This document shows, piece after piece, positions 1-9,298 of a stretch of DNA of 64,000 bases. A program made the position numbers and the translations under genes. The stretch is taken from the NCBI RefSeq assembly GCF_000317145.1, contig NC_019697.1, positions 620,001 through 684,000 of the forward strand. Direction: 5' to 3'. Numbering within the stretch: position 1 is the first letter of the stretch; every line of letters starts with the position of its first letter. The notes under the pieces were generated by a model. The model made no database searches and was not told the origin of the DNA. It saw only the letters and a program-made list of their open reading frames with translations. This stretch comes from Chamaesiphon minutus PCC 6605. GTDB lineage: Bacteria; Cyanobacteriota; Cyanobacteriia; Cyanobacteriales; Chamaesiphonaceae.

Positions 1-742
1 GACAGAGGCAATCTTGACGACCGAAGACCCAGTGGCGGTATTGACGGCGGGTTTGGCCGTTTTGTTTGAGTCGATCGACGATCGCCAAGCTGTTTGTAAT
101 ACCCTTGGTGGCGTAGGATTGACGTGGGAGTTCGAGGAGGGCGGTGGCTAGTTTCTGGAGCTTGTCGATCGAACAATCGACTGGTCTTAAGGTGGGATGA
201 ATTCTAGCTACAAATAAAACTTCGCTGCGTAAGTAGTTGCCCAAGCCGCCCAAAAAATGCTGATTTAGCAGCAGCGAGGGAAATCCTTTGCGATGAAAGG
301 CTTTACTTTGGAGCCGAGCTAACACTATTTCAACTGTTGTGGTGGCTTCTAAAACATCAGGGCCGAGTTTTTGCAAGAAAGGATGGGCGGCAATTCGATC
401 GTCATCAAATACATCGATATCTGAAGCACTATAGAGGAGTGCCGATCGCTTTTCGGTATGAATGGCCAGCCGCAACTGTCGATTGGTCTCTGGATAATCG
501 TAGGCGCGCCGAGTGTACCAAACGCCATAGAGCTGATTGTGACTGTAAATAGTGAGCTGGTTGCTAAAGCGAGTCAGTAGAGCTTTGCCTTTGGGAGTAA
601 CAGAGACAATGCGAGCGGCGGTGAGTTCGGCTTCAAAAGATTTAAGACGATCGAAGGCAAAGAAGACTTCTGTGAGGGGTCGATCGACAATATCTTTAGC
701 AATCTTATCGGCGGCTAACTTAATTTCTGGGCCTTCAGGCAT
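1..742 (-). CDS. nei: Endonuclease VIII (Nei)-type DNA glycosylase/AP lyase, 3' end cut by window
   Basis: I translated this by hand because the gene runs off the left edge. It starts at an ATG (742-740) and reads MPEGPEIKLAADKI, the catalytic N-terminus of the Fpg/Nei family: Pro2 forms the Schiff base and Glu3 is catalytic. The PEIKLAAD continuation and the long linker resemble Nei rather than MutM. About 247 residues are visible, including the helix-two-turn-helix segment with FLGGLGNYLRSE. The first Cys of the C-terminal zinc finger appears near the edge (FGRQDCLC). The family excises oxidised pyrimidines and nicks the abasic site. The gene is divergent from aroC. The Nei versus Fpg assignment is moderately sure. 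Confidence 0.85.
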   Translation of the reverse strand, partial: MPEGPEIKLAADKIAKDIVDRPLTEVFFAFDRLKSFEAELTAARIVSVTPKGKALLTRFSNQLTIYSHNQLYGVWYTRRAYDYPETNRQLRLAIHTEKRSALLYSASDIDVFDDDRIAAHPFLQKLGPDVLEATTTVEIVLARLQSKAFHRKGFPSLLLNQHFLGGLGNYLRSEVLFVARIHPTLRPVDCSIDKLQKLATALLELPRQSYATKGITNSLAIVDRLKQNGQTRRQYRHWVFGRQDCLC

Positions 743-879
743 GGTGTTGTTGCACTCTAGTTTTACTCCAAGGCACTATGCCGATCTTAGCATTCCGCAC
801 TATCTTGAGGTACAGGCTCGAATCTCATCTGCTATGCCTGATAAACTGGTAACTAACAACATCAGATCGATCGAGTAAG

Positions 880-1968
880 ATGGGAAACACCTTTGGGCAT
901 TTATTTAGAATTACGACCTATGGCGAATCCCATGGGGGTGGGGTAGGTGTCGTCATCGATGGTTGTCCCCCATTAGTCGAAATTAGCGAAGCCGAAATTC
1001 AAGTCGAACTCGACAGGCGGCGTCCCGGACAGAGTAAAATTACCACACCCCGCAAGGAGACTGATACTTGCGAAATCCTATCTGGGGTGTTTGAAGGCAA
1101 AACTACGGGCACACCGATTAGTATTTTGGTGCGAAATAAAGATGCCAGGTCTCAAGATTATAGCGAGATGGTGCAGACTTATCGCCCGTCTCATGCCGAT
1201 GCGACTTACGATGCCAAATATGGAATTCGGAATTGGCAAGGCGGTGGCAGATCTTCAGCGCGGGAAACAATTGGGAGAGTAGCCGCAGGTGCGATCGCCA
1301 AAAAAATTCTGCACATAGTTAATCATGTCGAAGTCATCGGCTATGTCAAGAAGATTCAGGATATCGAAGCGACTGTCGATCCTGATGCGGTGACGATGGA
1401 GCAGGTAGAAAGTAATATCGTGCGCTGTCCCGATCTGACATGTGCGGATCGAATGATCGATCGCATTGAAGCGATCGGTAGAGAGGGCGACTCGATCGGG
1501 GGCGTGGTAGAATGCGTCGTGCGTAACGTGCCTAAAGGTTTGGGCGTTCCGGTATTCGACAGGTTGGAAGCCGATATCGCCAAGGGTGTGATGTCTCTCC
1601 CCGCAACTAAGGGTTTTGAAATCGGTTCGGGATTTGCTGGCACCCTGATGACTGGCAGCGAGCATAATGACGAATTTTACACCGACGAGGACGGCGAAAT
1701 TCGGACGCGCACCAATCGATCTGGCGGTACTCAAGGTGGGATATCTAATGGTGAAAACATTATCATTCGGGTAGCCTTCAAACCCACGGCGACGATTCGC
1801 AAGGAACAGAATACTGTCACCCAAGACGGTGAAGAAACAACGCTAGCCGCTAAAGGCAGACACGATCCTTGCGTTCTACCCCGCGCGGTACCTATGGTTG
1901 AGGCGATGGTAGCGTTGGTATTGTGCGACCATTTGCTGCGGTATTACGGTCAGTGTAAGGTGGTTTAG
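880..1968 (+). CDS. aroC: Chorismate synthase
   Basis: The 362-residue product opens [20 protein letters not shown] and contains GRSSARET, the family signatures for binding FMN and EPSP. It converts 5-enolpyruvylshikimate-3-phosphate to chorismate, the last shared step to aromatic amino acids, folate, and plastoquinone/tocopherol precursors. Length and ends match the family. It reads as a single gene: upstream is the divergent nei-like gene, and downstream a hairpin-rich convergent gap before purM. Nothing in the sequence is unusual. Confidence 0.97.
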   Translation: MGNTFGHLFRITTYGESHGGGVGVVIDGCPPLVEISEAEIQVELDRRRPGQSKITTPRKETDTCEILSGVFEGKTTGTPISILVRNKDARSQDYSEMVQTYRPSHADATYDAKYGIRNWQGGGRSSARETIGRVAAGAIAKKILHIVNHVEVIGYVKKIQDIEATVDPDAVTMEQVESNIVRCPDLTCADRMIDRIEAIGREGDSIGGVVECVVRNVPKGLGVPVFDRLEADIAKGVMSLPATKGFEIGSGFAGTLMTGSEHNDEFYTDEDGEIRTRTNRSGGTQGGISNGENIIIRVAFKPTATIRKEQNTVTQDGEETTLAAKGRHDPCVLPRAVPMVEAMVALVLCDHLLRYYGQCKVV

Positions 1969-2073
1969 AGGGTAGAGGCTAGAAAGTTCGAGCGCAAGCA
2001 TTCTTATCTAATTCTTTCCCACATCTGCTCATCTCTCCTGTGCGATCTCTTCTGGTGCTAGTAGAACCCGGAT

Positions 2074-2127
2074 CTGGGGGAGGCTTCCCCCAGACCCCCC
2101 GTTGAGGGGCGGGACGCCGCCCCTCAA
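2074..2127. repeat. Two adjacent perfect GC-rich hairpins between convergent aroC and purM
   Basis: Positions 2074-2093 form an 8-bp perfect stem with a 4-nt loop (CTGGGGGA/TCCCCCAG). Positions 2102-2127 form an 11-bp perfect stem (TTGAGGGGCGG/CCGCCCCTCAA) around a GACG tetraloop. They lie between the 3' ends of two convergent genes, so they may act as a bidirectional transcription stop. There is no T tract, and the composition also suits a REP-like dispersed element. The rest of 1969-2321 shows no gene. Confidence 0.6.
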
Positions 2128-2270
2128 ACTCCCCTGCGTATGTAGGTTATTGGTACTAAGTGTTGTATGGGGTCGGTTCGGACTTAGTGGTTACGGGGTA
2201 GGGTTTAACTGGTAATAAGTTTGGTGGACTGGGCACCAAGCCCTCCCCTACACATAGTCTATTGTGTTAA

Positions 2271-2321
2271 CCTCTCCCCGCCTCCCAGTCTCCCCCTCTC
2301 CCCCTCTCCCCCTCTCCCCTA
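2271..2321. repeat. CTCCCC-type low-complexity tandem tract
   Basis: A pyrimidine-only tract built from CTCCCCCT-like units lies immediately downstream of the purM stop codon. It resembles the slippage-prone short tandem repeats common between cyanobacterial genes. No function is visible. Confidence 0.7.
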
Positions 2322-3350
2322 CTACTCTGGTATCCCAATCAAGGATCGATCGCCTGCAACGACGCTACCGATTGCGTAAGCTGGGATTTGTTGTGACTTA
2401 AAAAAGGCGATCGAGTCGCTAACGGCTGTGGCGGGGACGATGATGACGTAGCCGATGCCCATATTAAAGGTATTAAACATATCCACTGGTGCCACATTTC
2501 CGGCTTCCGCTAACCATTGAAAGGCGGGGGGAATTTGCCAACTTTGGAGATCGATTTCGATCGAATGACTGGCACCCAGACAGCGGGGTAAATTTTCGGG
2601 CAACCCGCCGCCAGTAATATGTGCCATGCCATGAATGATTAATTGTTGCTCGATCGCCGCTAAAATCGGCTTTACATAGATTTGAGTGGGTGTGAGGTAA
2701 ACTTCACCGAGATTTTGCCCTAGCAAGCTGCTGGGGGTATCCTTCCACCGATAGCCACCATCGCTGACAATTTTCCGTACCAGGCTATAACCATTACTAT
2801 GTATACCGCTACTGGCTAACCCGATCGCCACATCGCCGATCTGAATTTTGGAACCATCGATCAGTTTGCTCTTTTCGGCAATTCCAACGGCAAAGCCAGC
2901 CAAATCGTATTCGCCCGCTTGATAAAATCCGGGCATCTCTGCTGTTTCGCCACCTAATAACGCACAACCAGCTTGACGACAGCCATCGGCAATTCCGGCA
3001 ACTACCTGAGTTAATTGTGTCGAATTCAGTTTGCCAGTTGCTAAATAATCGAGGAAATAGAGCGGCTCGGCACCGCAGGTGAGAATATCATTGACGCACA
3101 TGGCGACTAAATCGATGCCGATGGAAGCATGATTGTCTAATTCTTGAGCGATTTTGAGCTTGGTACCCACGCCATCGGTACCCGACACCAATACTGGCTG
3201 CTGATATCCCGCTGGTAGTTCAAACCAGCCGCTAAAGCCGCCTAAACCACCTAAAACTCCCTGACGGTGAGTGCTGTGGACGAGGTTTTTGATGTTTTCG
3301 ACAAACGCTCTCCCCGCCACAACATCTACACCTGCTTGTTGATAATCCAT
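2322..3350 (-). CDS. purM: Phosphoribosylformylglycinamidine cyclo-ligase (AIR synthetase)
   Basis: The 342-residue product starts [20 protein letters not shown], the usual PurM opening. It contains [11 protein letters not shown] (metal/ATP-binding loop), [14 protein letters not shown] (signature motif) and [13 protein letters not shown]. It makes 5-aminoimidazole ribonucleotide from FGAM using ATP in purine synthesis. Length is normal. It is convergent with aroC and has no obvious operon partner. Confidence 0.96.
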   Translation of the reverse strand: MDYQQAGVDVVAGRAFVENIKNLVHSTHRQGVLGGLGGFSGWFELPAGYQQPVLVSGTDGVGTKLKIAQELDNHASIGIDLVAMCVNDILTCGAEPLYFLDYLATGKLNSTQLTQVVAGIADGCRQAGCALLGGETAEMPGFYQAGEYDLAGFAVGIAEKSKLIDGSKIQIGDVAIGLASSGIHSNGYSLVRKIVSDGGYRWKDTPSSLLGQNLGEVYLTPTQIYVKPILAAIEQQLIIHGMAHITGGGLPENLPRCLGASHSIEIDLQSWQIPPAFQWLAEAGNVAPVDMFNTFNMGIGYVIIVPATAVSDSIAFFKSQQIPAYAIGSVVAGDRSLIGIPE

Positions 3351-3486
3351 AGCTCACCCATTCACGATCGGCACGGGTATTTTACCGCGATCGCTTTACA
3401 CGGGGCAAATTTACTAGGTTGGGAACTAGTGGGGAGTTGGGAGTTGTGGCTCGCGCACGCCTCTGTTTCCCGACGGTTTAGCGGCA

Positions 3487-3516
3487 TTTTTAGTCGGGGG
3501 TCCCCCCGATTAAAAA
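3487..3516. repeat. Hairpin repeat in the gap upstream of purM
   Basis: TTTTTAGTCGGGGG pairs with CCCCGATTAAAAA across a very short loop with one mismatch. The gap 3351-4133 (783 nt, divergent between purM and the first rlpA-like gene) has no convincing gene. It holds this hairpin and the structured leader listed next. Confidence 0.5.
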
Positions 3517-3965
3517 CGACAAGACAGCGAGACAAGCCAGGGAGTAGGGAGTGTAGGGTATGCCCAAAGACTAATCTTGCCAATTTTTTCATCCGGTAAA
3601 TCCTGATGGGAGTTGGGAGTAAAAGTTGCGCTCGTATATTGGTGATGCCTATTAATATTATTAGCTAAAGTTATGTCTGTGACTGATTTAGGAACTCAGA
3701 TCTAGTTTTTTGATTTACAGTTCGATCGAGACAAATATCTCTTTAACAAATTTTTAATAAAAAGCCGCCGATTTTTGAAACCTGTCAACCCAATTTGGAC
3801 TGAACAAACATTTAAATAATGGATGCAAAGAAATGTAACATATTACTTTTCCTGATTGAAAAATCCTGGGGATCGTAATAGTCAAAGCTTTGTAGGGTGG
3901 GGATCGCTCCAGTTTTTGGTACTAAAAAGTCATTTTCTATGAGCACAGAAAAGCGCGTTTGTCAA

Positions 3966-4133
3966 GGATTTGGAGCAGCCAATTTAAAAAAAACTTCGTG
4001 TTATGGTAGACCCAACGTTCCTCACACCGAGGTGAATACGGAACAAGTATGAGCTAGCAACTGGTAAATTCTTCCCCCATTTATGAAGAATTCACGCTAA
4101 ATCTCAAAGATAAAAACGTTTCACAATAGGCTT
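3966..4133 (+). promoter_or_regulatory. Structured 5' leader ahead of the first RlpA-type gene; candidate riboswitch
   Basis: The leader contains a GTTCC/GGAAC stem (4017-4021 with 4040-4044) enclosing a CACC/GGTG hairpin (4025-4034). A perfect 8-bp AATTCTTC/GAAGAATT stem follows (4067-4074 with 4085-4092). Short stretches (GAGGTGAATACGG and CACGCTAA) faintly resemble pieces of the ydaO/c-di-AMP riboswitch, a class known to sit before cell-wall hydrolase genes. The full consensus is not met by eye. The call rests on structure and context. Confidence 0.3.
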
Positions 4134-4592
4134 ATGAATTACCAAACTTTGACTGGATTAACTGCTCTCGTAGCAACGCTGAGTTTATCTACAGCAGTCT
4201 CTGCTACACCATCAGTCAACTCCACTCAACCCAATGTTTCTGTCGAGTCCAAACAGCTAATCGCTCAATCCGTCGGACAAGCTTCTTTCTATGGCAATAA
4301 ACCGGGCGAAGGTGGTCCATTAACTGCAAACGGTGAAAGATACAATCCAGGTGGTTATACTGCCGCTCACCGCTCGTTACCTTTTGGTACCAGAGTTCGC
4401 GTCACTAGTAACAACGGACGTTCGGTAGTAGTTCGCATCAACGATCGCGGCCCCTTCATCGGTGGTAGAATCATCGACCTTTCCGTTGCCGCAGCTCGTG
4501 CGATCGGTTTAACCAACACTGGCGTTGGTAAAGTCCGCATGGAAGTTTTAAGTGTTGGTGATGGTCGTCGTCAAGGTCGTCGCAATCGCTAA
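4134..4592 (+). CDS. RlpA-type double-psi beta-barrel exported protein, short form
   Basis: The protein has 152 residues. An N-terminal signal peptide (about residues 1-24, ending near AVSA) is followed by a DPBB domain. That domain has the RlpA hallmarks GQASFYGNK, LTANGERYNPGGYTAAHRSLPFGTRVRVT, RINDRGPF and IDLSVAAARAIGL, including the catalytic-type E and D residues. RlpA proteins act on peptidoglycan in the envelope, some as lytic transglycosylases on denuded glycan strands. There is no SPOR domain, as is common in cyanobacteria. A larger paralogue follows at 5020, and a structured leader precedes this gene. Confidence 0.9.
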   Translation: MNYQTLTGLTALVATLSLSTAVSATPSVNSTQPNVSVESKQLIAQSVGQASFYGNKPGEGGPLTANGERYNPGGYTAAHRSLPFGTRVRVTSNNGRSVVVRINDRGPFIGGRIIDLSVAAARAIGLTNTGVGKVRMEVLSVGDGRRQGRRNR

Positions 4593-4688
4593 GTATTTGC
4601 CAATTGGCAATAGTTAATCCGATCGAGTCCTTGACCTGAAGTCACATTTCCGTGGTATTATTCCTAGGTCAAAACTCGATCTCGAACT

Positions 4689-4952
4689 TCACCCCCACAA
4701 GCGAACTCCAGCAGCATCGACAACGTGCGAGTCAATTAGATTAGCTTCCTGACTGAATTTGATGCCACTTATAGAGACTAAGGGCGATTCTGGGGGTAAA
4801 CTATTAACATACAAAGTGGTTAAATTTAGTAACAGAAGCCGTAACGCTTGCCCACTGTCAAAGTAGGGAAAGTAGAGAGGTTGGAATACTGCGCCACTAA
4901 TGTCCGATTCTCGCCAACTGGATAGATTAGCCTCAATGAGGCTGATGGCCAA
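4689..4952 (-). pseudogene. Possible 3' remnant of an unrecognised gene
   Basis: An open frame of about 87 residues reads from a TTG and ends AAGVRLWG. Its composition is protein-like (AVFQPLYFPYFDSGQALRLL, LVSISGIKFSQEANLIDSH), but there is no ATG, and a stop lies three codons upstream of the TTG. I do not recognise the family. It may be the tail of a decayed gene or a chance frame. It lies between two RlpA-type genes on the other strand. Confidence 0.35.
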
Positions 4953-5019
4953 CTGCTGAAATTAGACTTGTATAACTTAATATCGCTTTGCCCCGAATAT
5001 TGTTTCTCCTTGAAAGACT

Positions 5020-6324
5020 ATGAATCAACATCGTTGGACTTGTCTGACTACGCTCGTTCTGACTGCGGTAATAGCACCTGTTGCTAATGTTTGTGCCAAA
5101 ACTCTCTCAGCCCCTTCTGGAGAATCTGGAGAAAACTACTCGCCACTGTCACCGCAATCGCTACCGATAATTACCCCACTGACAGTCACCGAACTGGAAA
5201 CAGAGACAGCAGTTCCCGCCAAAATTCGAGTGGTACCCCAGGTAAGTAAGTTACCAACCGTTAAGTCACCATCTGCTAAGAAGTCAAAAATTTCGACTCG
5301 CGCTCGACAGTCTGACATCAACAAGCTCATCAGCCTTCCGACCAAAACTCTGGCGACAGAGCCAGTAATAAACCAAAACTCCGCTCTAGCTCCACTTTTT
5401 AACCCGAATTATCGATCTACTGCGGCGATCTTTTCAAGTCCAGACCTCAGCGATTCATCAACTTCTCGGGTAAATGCGGTAGCTCCCCTCCCACAGGTGA
5501 AGTGGCCGACATTCAAGCATCAAGCAGTTAAATCTTTTACCACTCGTGCAGTCAGCGAGCCGATCGAGGTCGTGCGCAGCGATAAATCGCAGCCGACGGT
5601 AATTAATAATTCGATCGCCGCTCAGGCTGATGTGGCAGATACTCCACGGGCGAGAGACTCGTGGGAAGCCCTAAATCCTGTTGCCGACGATCGCACTAAG
5701 GTTATCCCCACACCACAAGTAGCACCAATCGTTAGCACTACCGATTTGGTACGTTCCGAGCGACTGCACCAATCGCAGGAAATTCCGAGCTTTGAAGCTG
5801 GATTACCTGTATTTATTTTTGAAAAAGACCATCCCAAACAGATTGTCGCCACTGCGATCGCGCAAATAGATGACACGATCGTCGCGCCAGAGCCGAGTAT
5901 CGCCATTCCGGTCGATCGGCCCAAACAGGCAATTGTTCCTATTCAGTCGCCATCGACTGCGGCTCCAACTCCAATTATCGTTAAAATCGAACCACCCGTA
6001 GTCCAACCCGCACTAGAAAAAATTGTCTCTACCCAAATTGGCAAAGCTTCTTGGTATGGCAGTGAAGCTGGTTCTAAAACAGCAAATGGCGAGCGATACA
6101 ATCCTCAAGGCTTGACAGCAGCACACCGGACATTGCCTTTTGGTACCAAAGTACGAGTTACTAACCTCACAACTGGTAAAGCAGTTATCGTGCGAATCAA
6201 CGATCGCGGTCCATTTCATCGCAGTCGGGCGATCGATATCTCTGCTGGTGCGGCTGAAGTAATCGGACTTAAAAGCCAAGGAGTCGGTCGAGTGAAAATG
6301 GAAATTTTAGAATCAGAAGGCTAG
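5020..6324 (+). CDS. RlpA-type double-psi beta-barrel protein with long low-complexity N-terminal region
   Basis: The 434-residue protein has a signal peptide (about 1-26). About 300 residues of Pro/Ser/Thr/Val-rich, probably disordered sequence follow. The C-terminal DPBB domain (about 340-430) reads GKASWYGSEAG, TANGERYNPQGLTAAHRTLPFGTKVRVT, RINDRGPFHRSRAIDIS. It is a clear paralogue of the protein at 4134, which lacks the linker. The linker probably spans periplasm or cell wall to position the domain at peptidoglycan. The start ATG is preceded by TTTCTCCTTG, a weak ribosome site. The gene is well supported, but enzymatic activity is inferred from the family. Confidence 0.9.
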   Translation: MNQHRWTCLTTLVLTAVIAPVANVCAKTLSAPSGESGENYSPLSPQSLPIITPLTVTELETETAVPAKIRVVPQVSKLPTVKSPSAKKSKISTRARQSDINKLISLPTKTLATEPVINQNSALAPLFNPNYRSTAAIFSSPDLSDSSTSRVNAVAPLPQVKWPTFKHQAVKSFTTRAVSEPIEVVRSDKSQPTVINNSIAAQADVADTPRARDSWEALNPVADDRTKVIPTPQVAPIVSTTDLVRSERLHQSQEIPSFEAGLPVFIFEKDHPKQIVATAIAQIDDTIVAPEPSIAIPVDRPKQAIVPIQSPSTAAPTPIIVKIEPPVVQPALEKIVSTQIGKASWYGSEAGSKTANGERYNPQGLTAAHRTLPFGTKVRVTNLTTGKAVIVRINDRGPFHRSRAIDISAGAAEVIGLKSQGVGRVKMEILESEG

Positions 6325-6425
6325 TCGATCTTTCGACAGATCGGCAACAAAGAGATCGAGTCGGAATTAGTGTGTAAACATAGATATGTATCGCCAATTC
6401 CGATTTTCCCCGATCTTCAATTTAT

Positions 6426-7643
6426 ATGCTACAACTACCTCGACAGATTTGGATCCTCGCGCTGGGTCGATTGCTGTCAGAAATCGGGAGCGGATTTACA
6501 ATCTTTTACGCCCCGATTTTTTTCGTACAACAGGTGGGACTTTCGGCCACATCGGTTGGTTTGGCTTTGGGTAGTGCCTCGATTTCAGGGGTAGCGGGAC
6601 GGCTAATTAGCGGGACTTATGCCGATCGCTGGGGTCGCAAACCAGTTTTATTATTATCTACGCTAGTTTTGGCACTAGCCTGCTTTATCTTTGCCGCGAC
6701 TAGCAATCTGTCTGCGTTAGTTGTAGGCTGTCTGGTACAAGGTTTAGGTTTGGGTTTATATTGGCCTGCTAATGAAGCGATCGTCGCCGATCTTACCGAT
6801 GGCGAGGGGCGAAGATTTGCTTATGCGATTACCCGGTTGGCCGATAATATCGGCATGGGATTAGGGATTATTGCTGGGGGATTGTTGATTAGCTCGACTG
6901 GCGCGTATCGAGTTCTATTTATTATCGATGGAGTGTCGTTTTGCTGCTTTTTCTTGACGCTCGTTCTGGGGATTAAAGAAACATTACAAGCCCCAAAAAC
7001 AGCGGTACGATTTTTCAGCGGTTACACTAGCGCATTGCGCGATCGAAGGTTGTTAGTATATGTCACTGTCAATATTATTTTGACTATTTATATTTCTCAA
7101 ACTCAATCGACACTGCCGCTCTATTTTAGTCAATTTGTGCCTCAAGCTGATGCCCGTGGCTTCAGTCCGCAAGTAATTAGTACGCTATTTACAGGTCATT
7201 TGCTAATGACGATCGCGTCTCAACTCCCGATGCTCAAATTACTTGGAAAATTCAGCCAAGTTCGAGCGTTAATGATTTCGGGCGGCTTTTGGATATTAGG
7301 TTTTGCTTGTATGACGATGACTGGTACGAGTGCAAATTACCAATTGGTATGGGCGAGTTTGGGGTTGGGATTATTTGCCTTAGCGATTGTTGCTTATACG
7401 CCAACTGCCTCCGCACTGATTGCCGATTTGGCTCCTTCTTCCCTACGCGGTGTTTATACCTCGATTAATTCGCTCTGTTGGGCAGCAGGCTATGCCATCG
7501 GCCCACCATTAGGCGGCTGGGCACTCGATCGATCGCCCCAATTTGCCCACAATTTCTGGCTGGGTTTAGCGGCTACGGTGCCTGTAGTGTGGTTAATTTT
7601 GGCGTGGTTAGAAAGATTAGTTGCGGGGAGCGATTCGCCATAG
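6426..7643 (+). CDS. Major facilitator superfamily transporter (12 TM)
   Basis: The 405-residue polytopic protein has about 12 hydrophobic segments. The MFS motif A-like loop GTYADRWGRKPVLLLST lies between TM2 and TM3, and a second half ends with GPPLGGWALDRSP. It belongs to the drug/multi-solute efflux type (DHA1-like), but the substrate cannot be told. It stands alone. The 3' flank carries a small dispersed repeat, and an IS4-family element is inserted 36 bp after the stop. Confidence 0.88.
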   Translation: MLQLPRQIWILALGRLLSEIGSGFTIFYAPIFFVQQVGLSATSVGLALGSASISGVAGRLISGTYADRWGRKPVLLLSTLVLALACFIFAATSNLSALVVGCLVQGLGLGLYWPANEAIVADLTDGEGRRFAYAITRLADNIGMGLGIIAGGLLISSTGAYRVLFIIDGVSFCCFFLTLVLGIKETLQAPKTAVRFFSGYTSALRDRRLLVYVTVNIILTIYISQTQSTLPLYFSQFVPQADARGFSPQVISTLFTGHLLMTIASQLPMLKLLGKFSQVRALMISGGFWILGFACMTMTGTSANYQLVWASLGLGLFALAIVAYTPTASALIADLAPSSLRGVYTSINSLCWAAGYAIGPPLGGWALDRSPQFAHNFWLGLAATVPVVWLILAWLERLVAGSDSP

Positions 7644-7645
7644 GC

Positions 7646-7660
7646 GACGCTACGCGAACG
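7646..7660. repeat. Small dispersed repeat copy (GACGCTACGCGAACG)
   Basis: This 15-mer occurs identically at 17379-17393 and is related to the GGCTACGCCAACG words at 17365, 19906, 21193 (reverse), 23200 (reverse) and 26550. It lies just after the MFS stop codon. Confidence 0.6.
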
Positions 7661-7679
7661 GTATGAGTGAGCTGGGAGC

Positions 7680-9163
7680 CATTCGTGACAAGTTAAGAAA
7701 ATCAGAGATTTGTCAAAAAGGTAATAAAAAGATGCCAAACTGTTTCTAGTCAAGAGTTTGAGGGAATAGAGGCCTGATGACCAGCCGCCGAAGAAGTAAC
7801 CGCGACCACGCCAAAAAGAACCACCAACCAGGTGTGGAAGATGAGATCATCGCCGCTCAAGTAGAGGCTTTATTGACACCAGCAATTTTCAATCAAAGTC
7901 ATTACTACCGACAATTAGGGCTGAGAAATCGGCTGTTAAATTTACCCTTGATGATGGCAGCAGTGCTGACGCTACTGTGGCGGAATGTGCCAGGAGTCAG
8001 AGAACTAAGCCGAATGTTAGGGCGAGAAGGATTTTTGTGGTGTGAGCCAACACAAGTAAGTCAACAGGCGATTGCACAAAGATTTCTGACCTTTCCATCT
8101 GAGTTATTTGAGAGAGTGTTTAAGGAATTACTGCCAGAATTTAGAGTGAAGTGGCACCAGAGAAAACAGCGATTGTTGCCACAAAGCATTGAATTTGCTC
8201 AAGCAAAATTTGAGCGGATTTGGGCATGTGATGGCTCCACATTGGAAGCGATATTCAAGAAATTAGATAGCTTATCTGATGTGCCAATCGGACAACTAGC
8301 GGGAAAAATGGGAGTAGTCATAGATTTGGTGACGAGATTGCCGATTGAAATCTGGTTTAGAGAAAATCCCAAAGCTTCAGATGTTAATTTTGAGAAAGAT
8401 ATCCTGAATTTAGTAACATCGGGCACTTTATTGCTCTTGGATCGAGGCTTCTATCATTTCCAATTTTGGCAAGAATTAATTAACAGAGATATTCATTTTA
8501 TTACTCGATTAAAAAAAGGTGCATCGCTACAGATAGAGCGAGTATTTAGCAATAGTTATAGTATCCGTGACCGAATAGTGCGGATGGGGTCTGGCACCAA
8601 AAAGACTCCATATATAACTGTAAGATTAGTCGAAATTAAAGTGGGTAAAGTCTGGTATTCTTATCTAACTAGTGTACTCGACCCATTGAATCTTCCTCCC
8701 TATGTAGTCGCCGATTTGTACGGAAGACGGTGGCGAATTGAAGAGGCTTTTAATACTGTTAAACGATTGCTCGGGTTGAGTTATTTATGGACTGGTTCAG
8801 TTAATGGAATTAAATTACAGATGTGGGGGACTTGGCTGTTTTATGCAGTTCTAGTCGATTTAGGTGATGCTGTAGCTGATGAATTATCTCTCCCATTCGA
8901 CCGCATTTCTTTAGAGATGATTTATCGAGGTCTTTATCACTTTCATGTAGCTCATCATAAAGGTTTAGCTGCCAATCCAGTCACCTATTTTGCTGCCCCA
9001 GAGAATCAAGATTTAGGTATTGTTAAAACTGTTCGTAAACCTAATGTTAAGTTAATTATTGCACCTTTTCCTGATTCTATGAGTCGAACAGACAATTTTT
9101 TCTTCGACTCATCGCCTCAAGCCCGCTTGACAAGTGCGATCGCTTCTTAACTTGTCACTAATG
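7680..9163 (+). mobile_element. Complete IS4-family insertion sequence, 1484 bp
   Basis: The ends are 20-bp inverted repeats differing at one position. The left end reads CATTCGTGACAAGTTAAGAA, and the right end, read inward, CATTAGTGACAAGTTAAGAA. The element is flanked by a perfect 9-bp direct repeat, GCTGGGAGC, at 7671-7679 and 9164-9172, which I take as the target duplication. It contains one intact transposase gene. Intact ends, intact frame and exact duplication suggest a recent and possibly active insertion. Confidence 0.93.
7777..9150 (+). CDS. IS4-family DDE transposase
   Basis: The protein has 457 residues. The first catalytic Asp is in IWACDGSTLEAIF and the second in LLLLDRGFYHF. 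The IS4 signature Y-(2)-R-(3)-E-(6)-K is exact in YGRRWRIEEAFNTVK, which supplies the catalytic Glu. The N-terminal region carries the IS4 helical domain. The stop codon overlaps the start of the right terminal repeat. The frame is unbroken, so the enzyme is probably functional. Confidence 0.95.
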   Translation: MTSRRRSNRDHAKKNHQPGVEDEIIAAQVEALLTPAIFNQSHYYRQLGLRNRLLNLPLMMAAVLTLLWRNVPGVRELSRMLGREGFLWCEPTQVSQQAIAQRFLTFPSELFERVFKELLPEFRVKWHQRKQRLLPQSIEFAQAKFERIWACDGSTLEAIFKKLDSLSDVPIGQLAGKMGVVIDLVTRLPIEIWFRENPKASDVNFEKDILNLVTSGTLLLLDRGFYHFQFWQELINRDIHFITRLKKGASLQIERVFSNSYSIRDRIVRMGSGTKKTPYITVRLVEIKVGKVWYSYLTSVLDPLNLPPYVVADLYGRRWRIEEAFNTVKRLLGLSYLWTGSVNGIKLQMWGTWLFYAVLVDLGDAVADELSLPFDRISLEMIYRGLYHFHVAHHKGLAANPVTYFAAPENQDLGIVKTVRKPNVKLIIAPFPDSMSRTDNFFFDSSPQARLTSAIAS

Positions 9164-9298
9164 GCTGGGAGCTGGTAGTTGGTATCCTAACTTGTGAAGC
9201 ACAGTCATAGTTACGCGCGATCGATCGGTGTTATTTTGAGATGATGAGTTTCCCCCGCTCCAGAAATCTACTACGCGCTCAAAATATTCGACAGCTTT

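Noticed and set aside
1255-1824. Long minus-strand frame inside aroC (189 codons)
   Set aside because: Antisense shadow of a certain gene. No family pattern or ribosome site.
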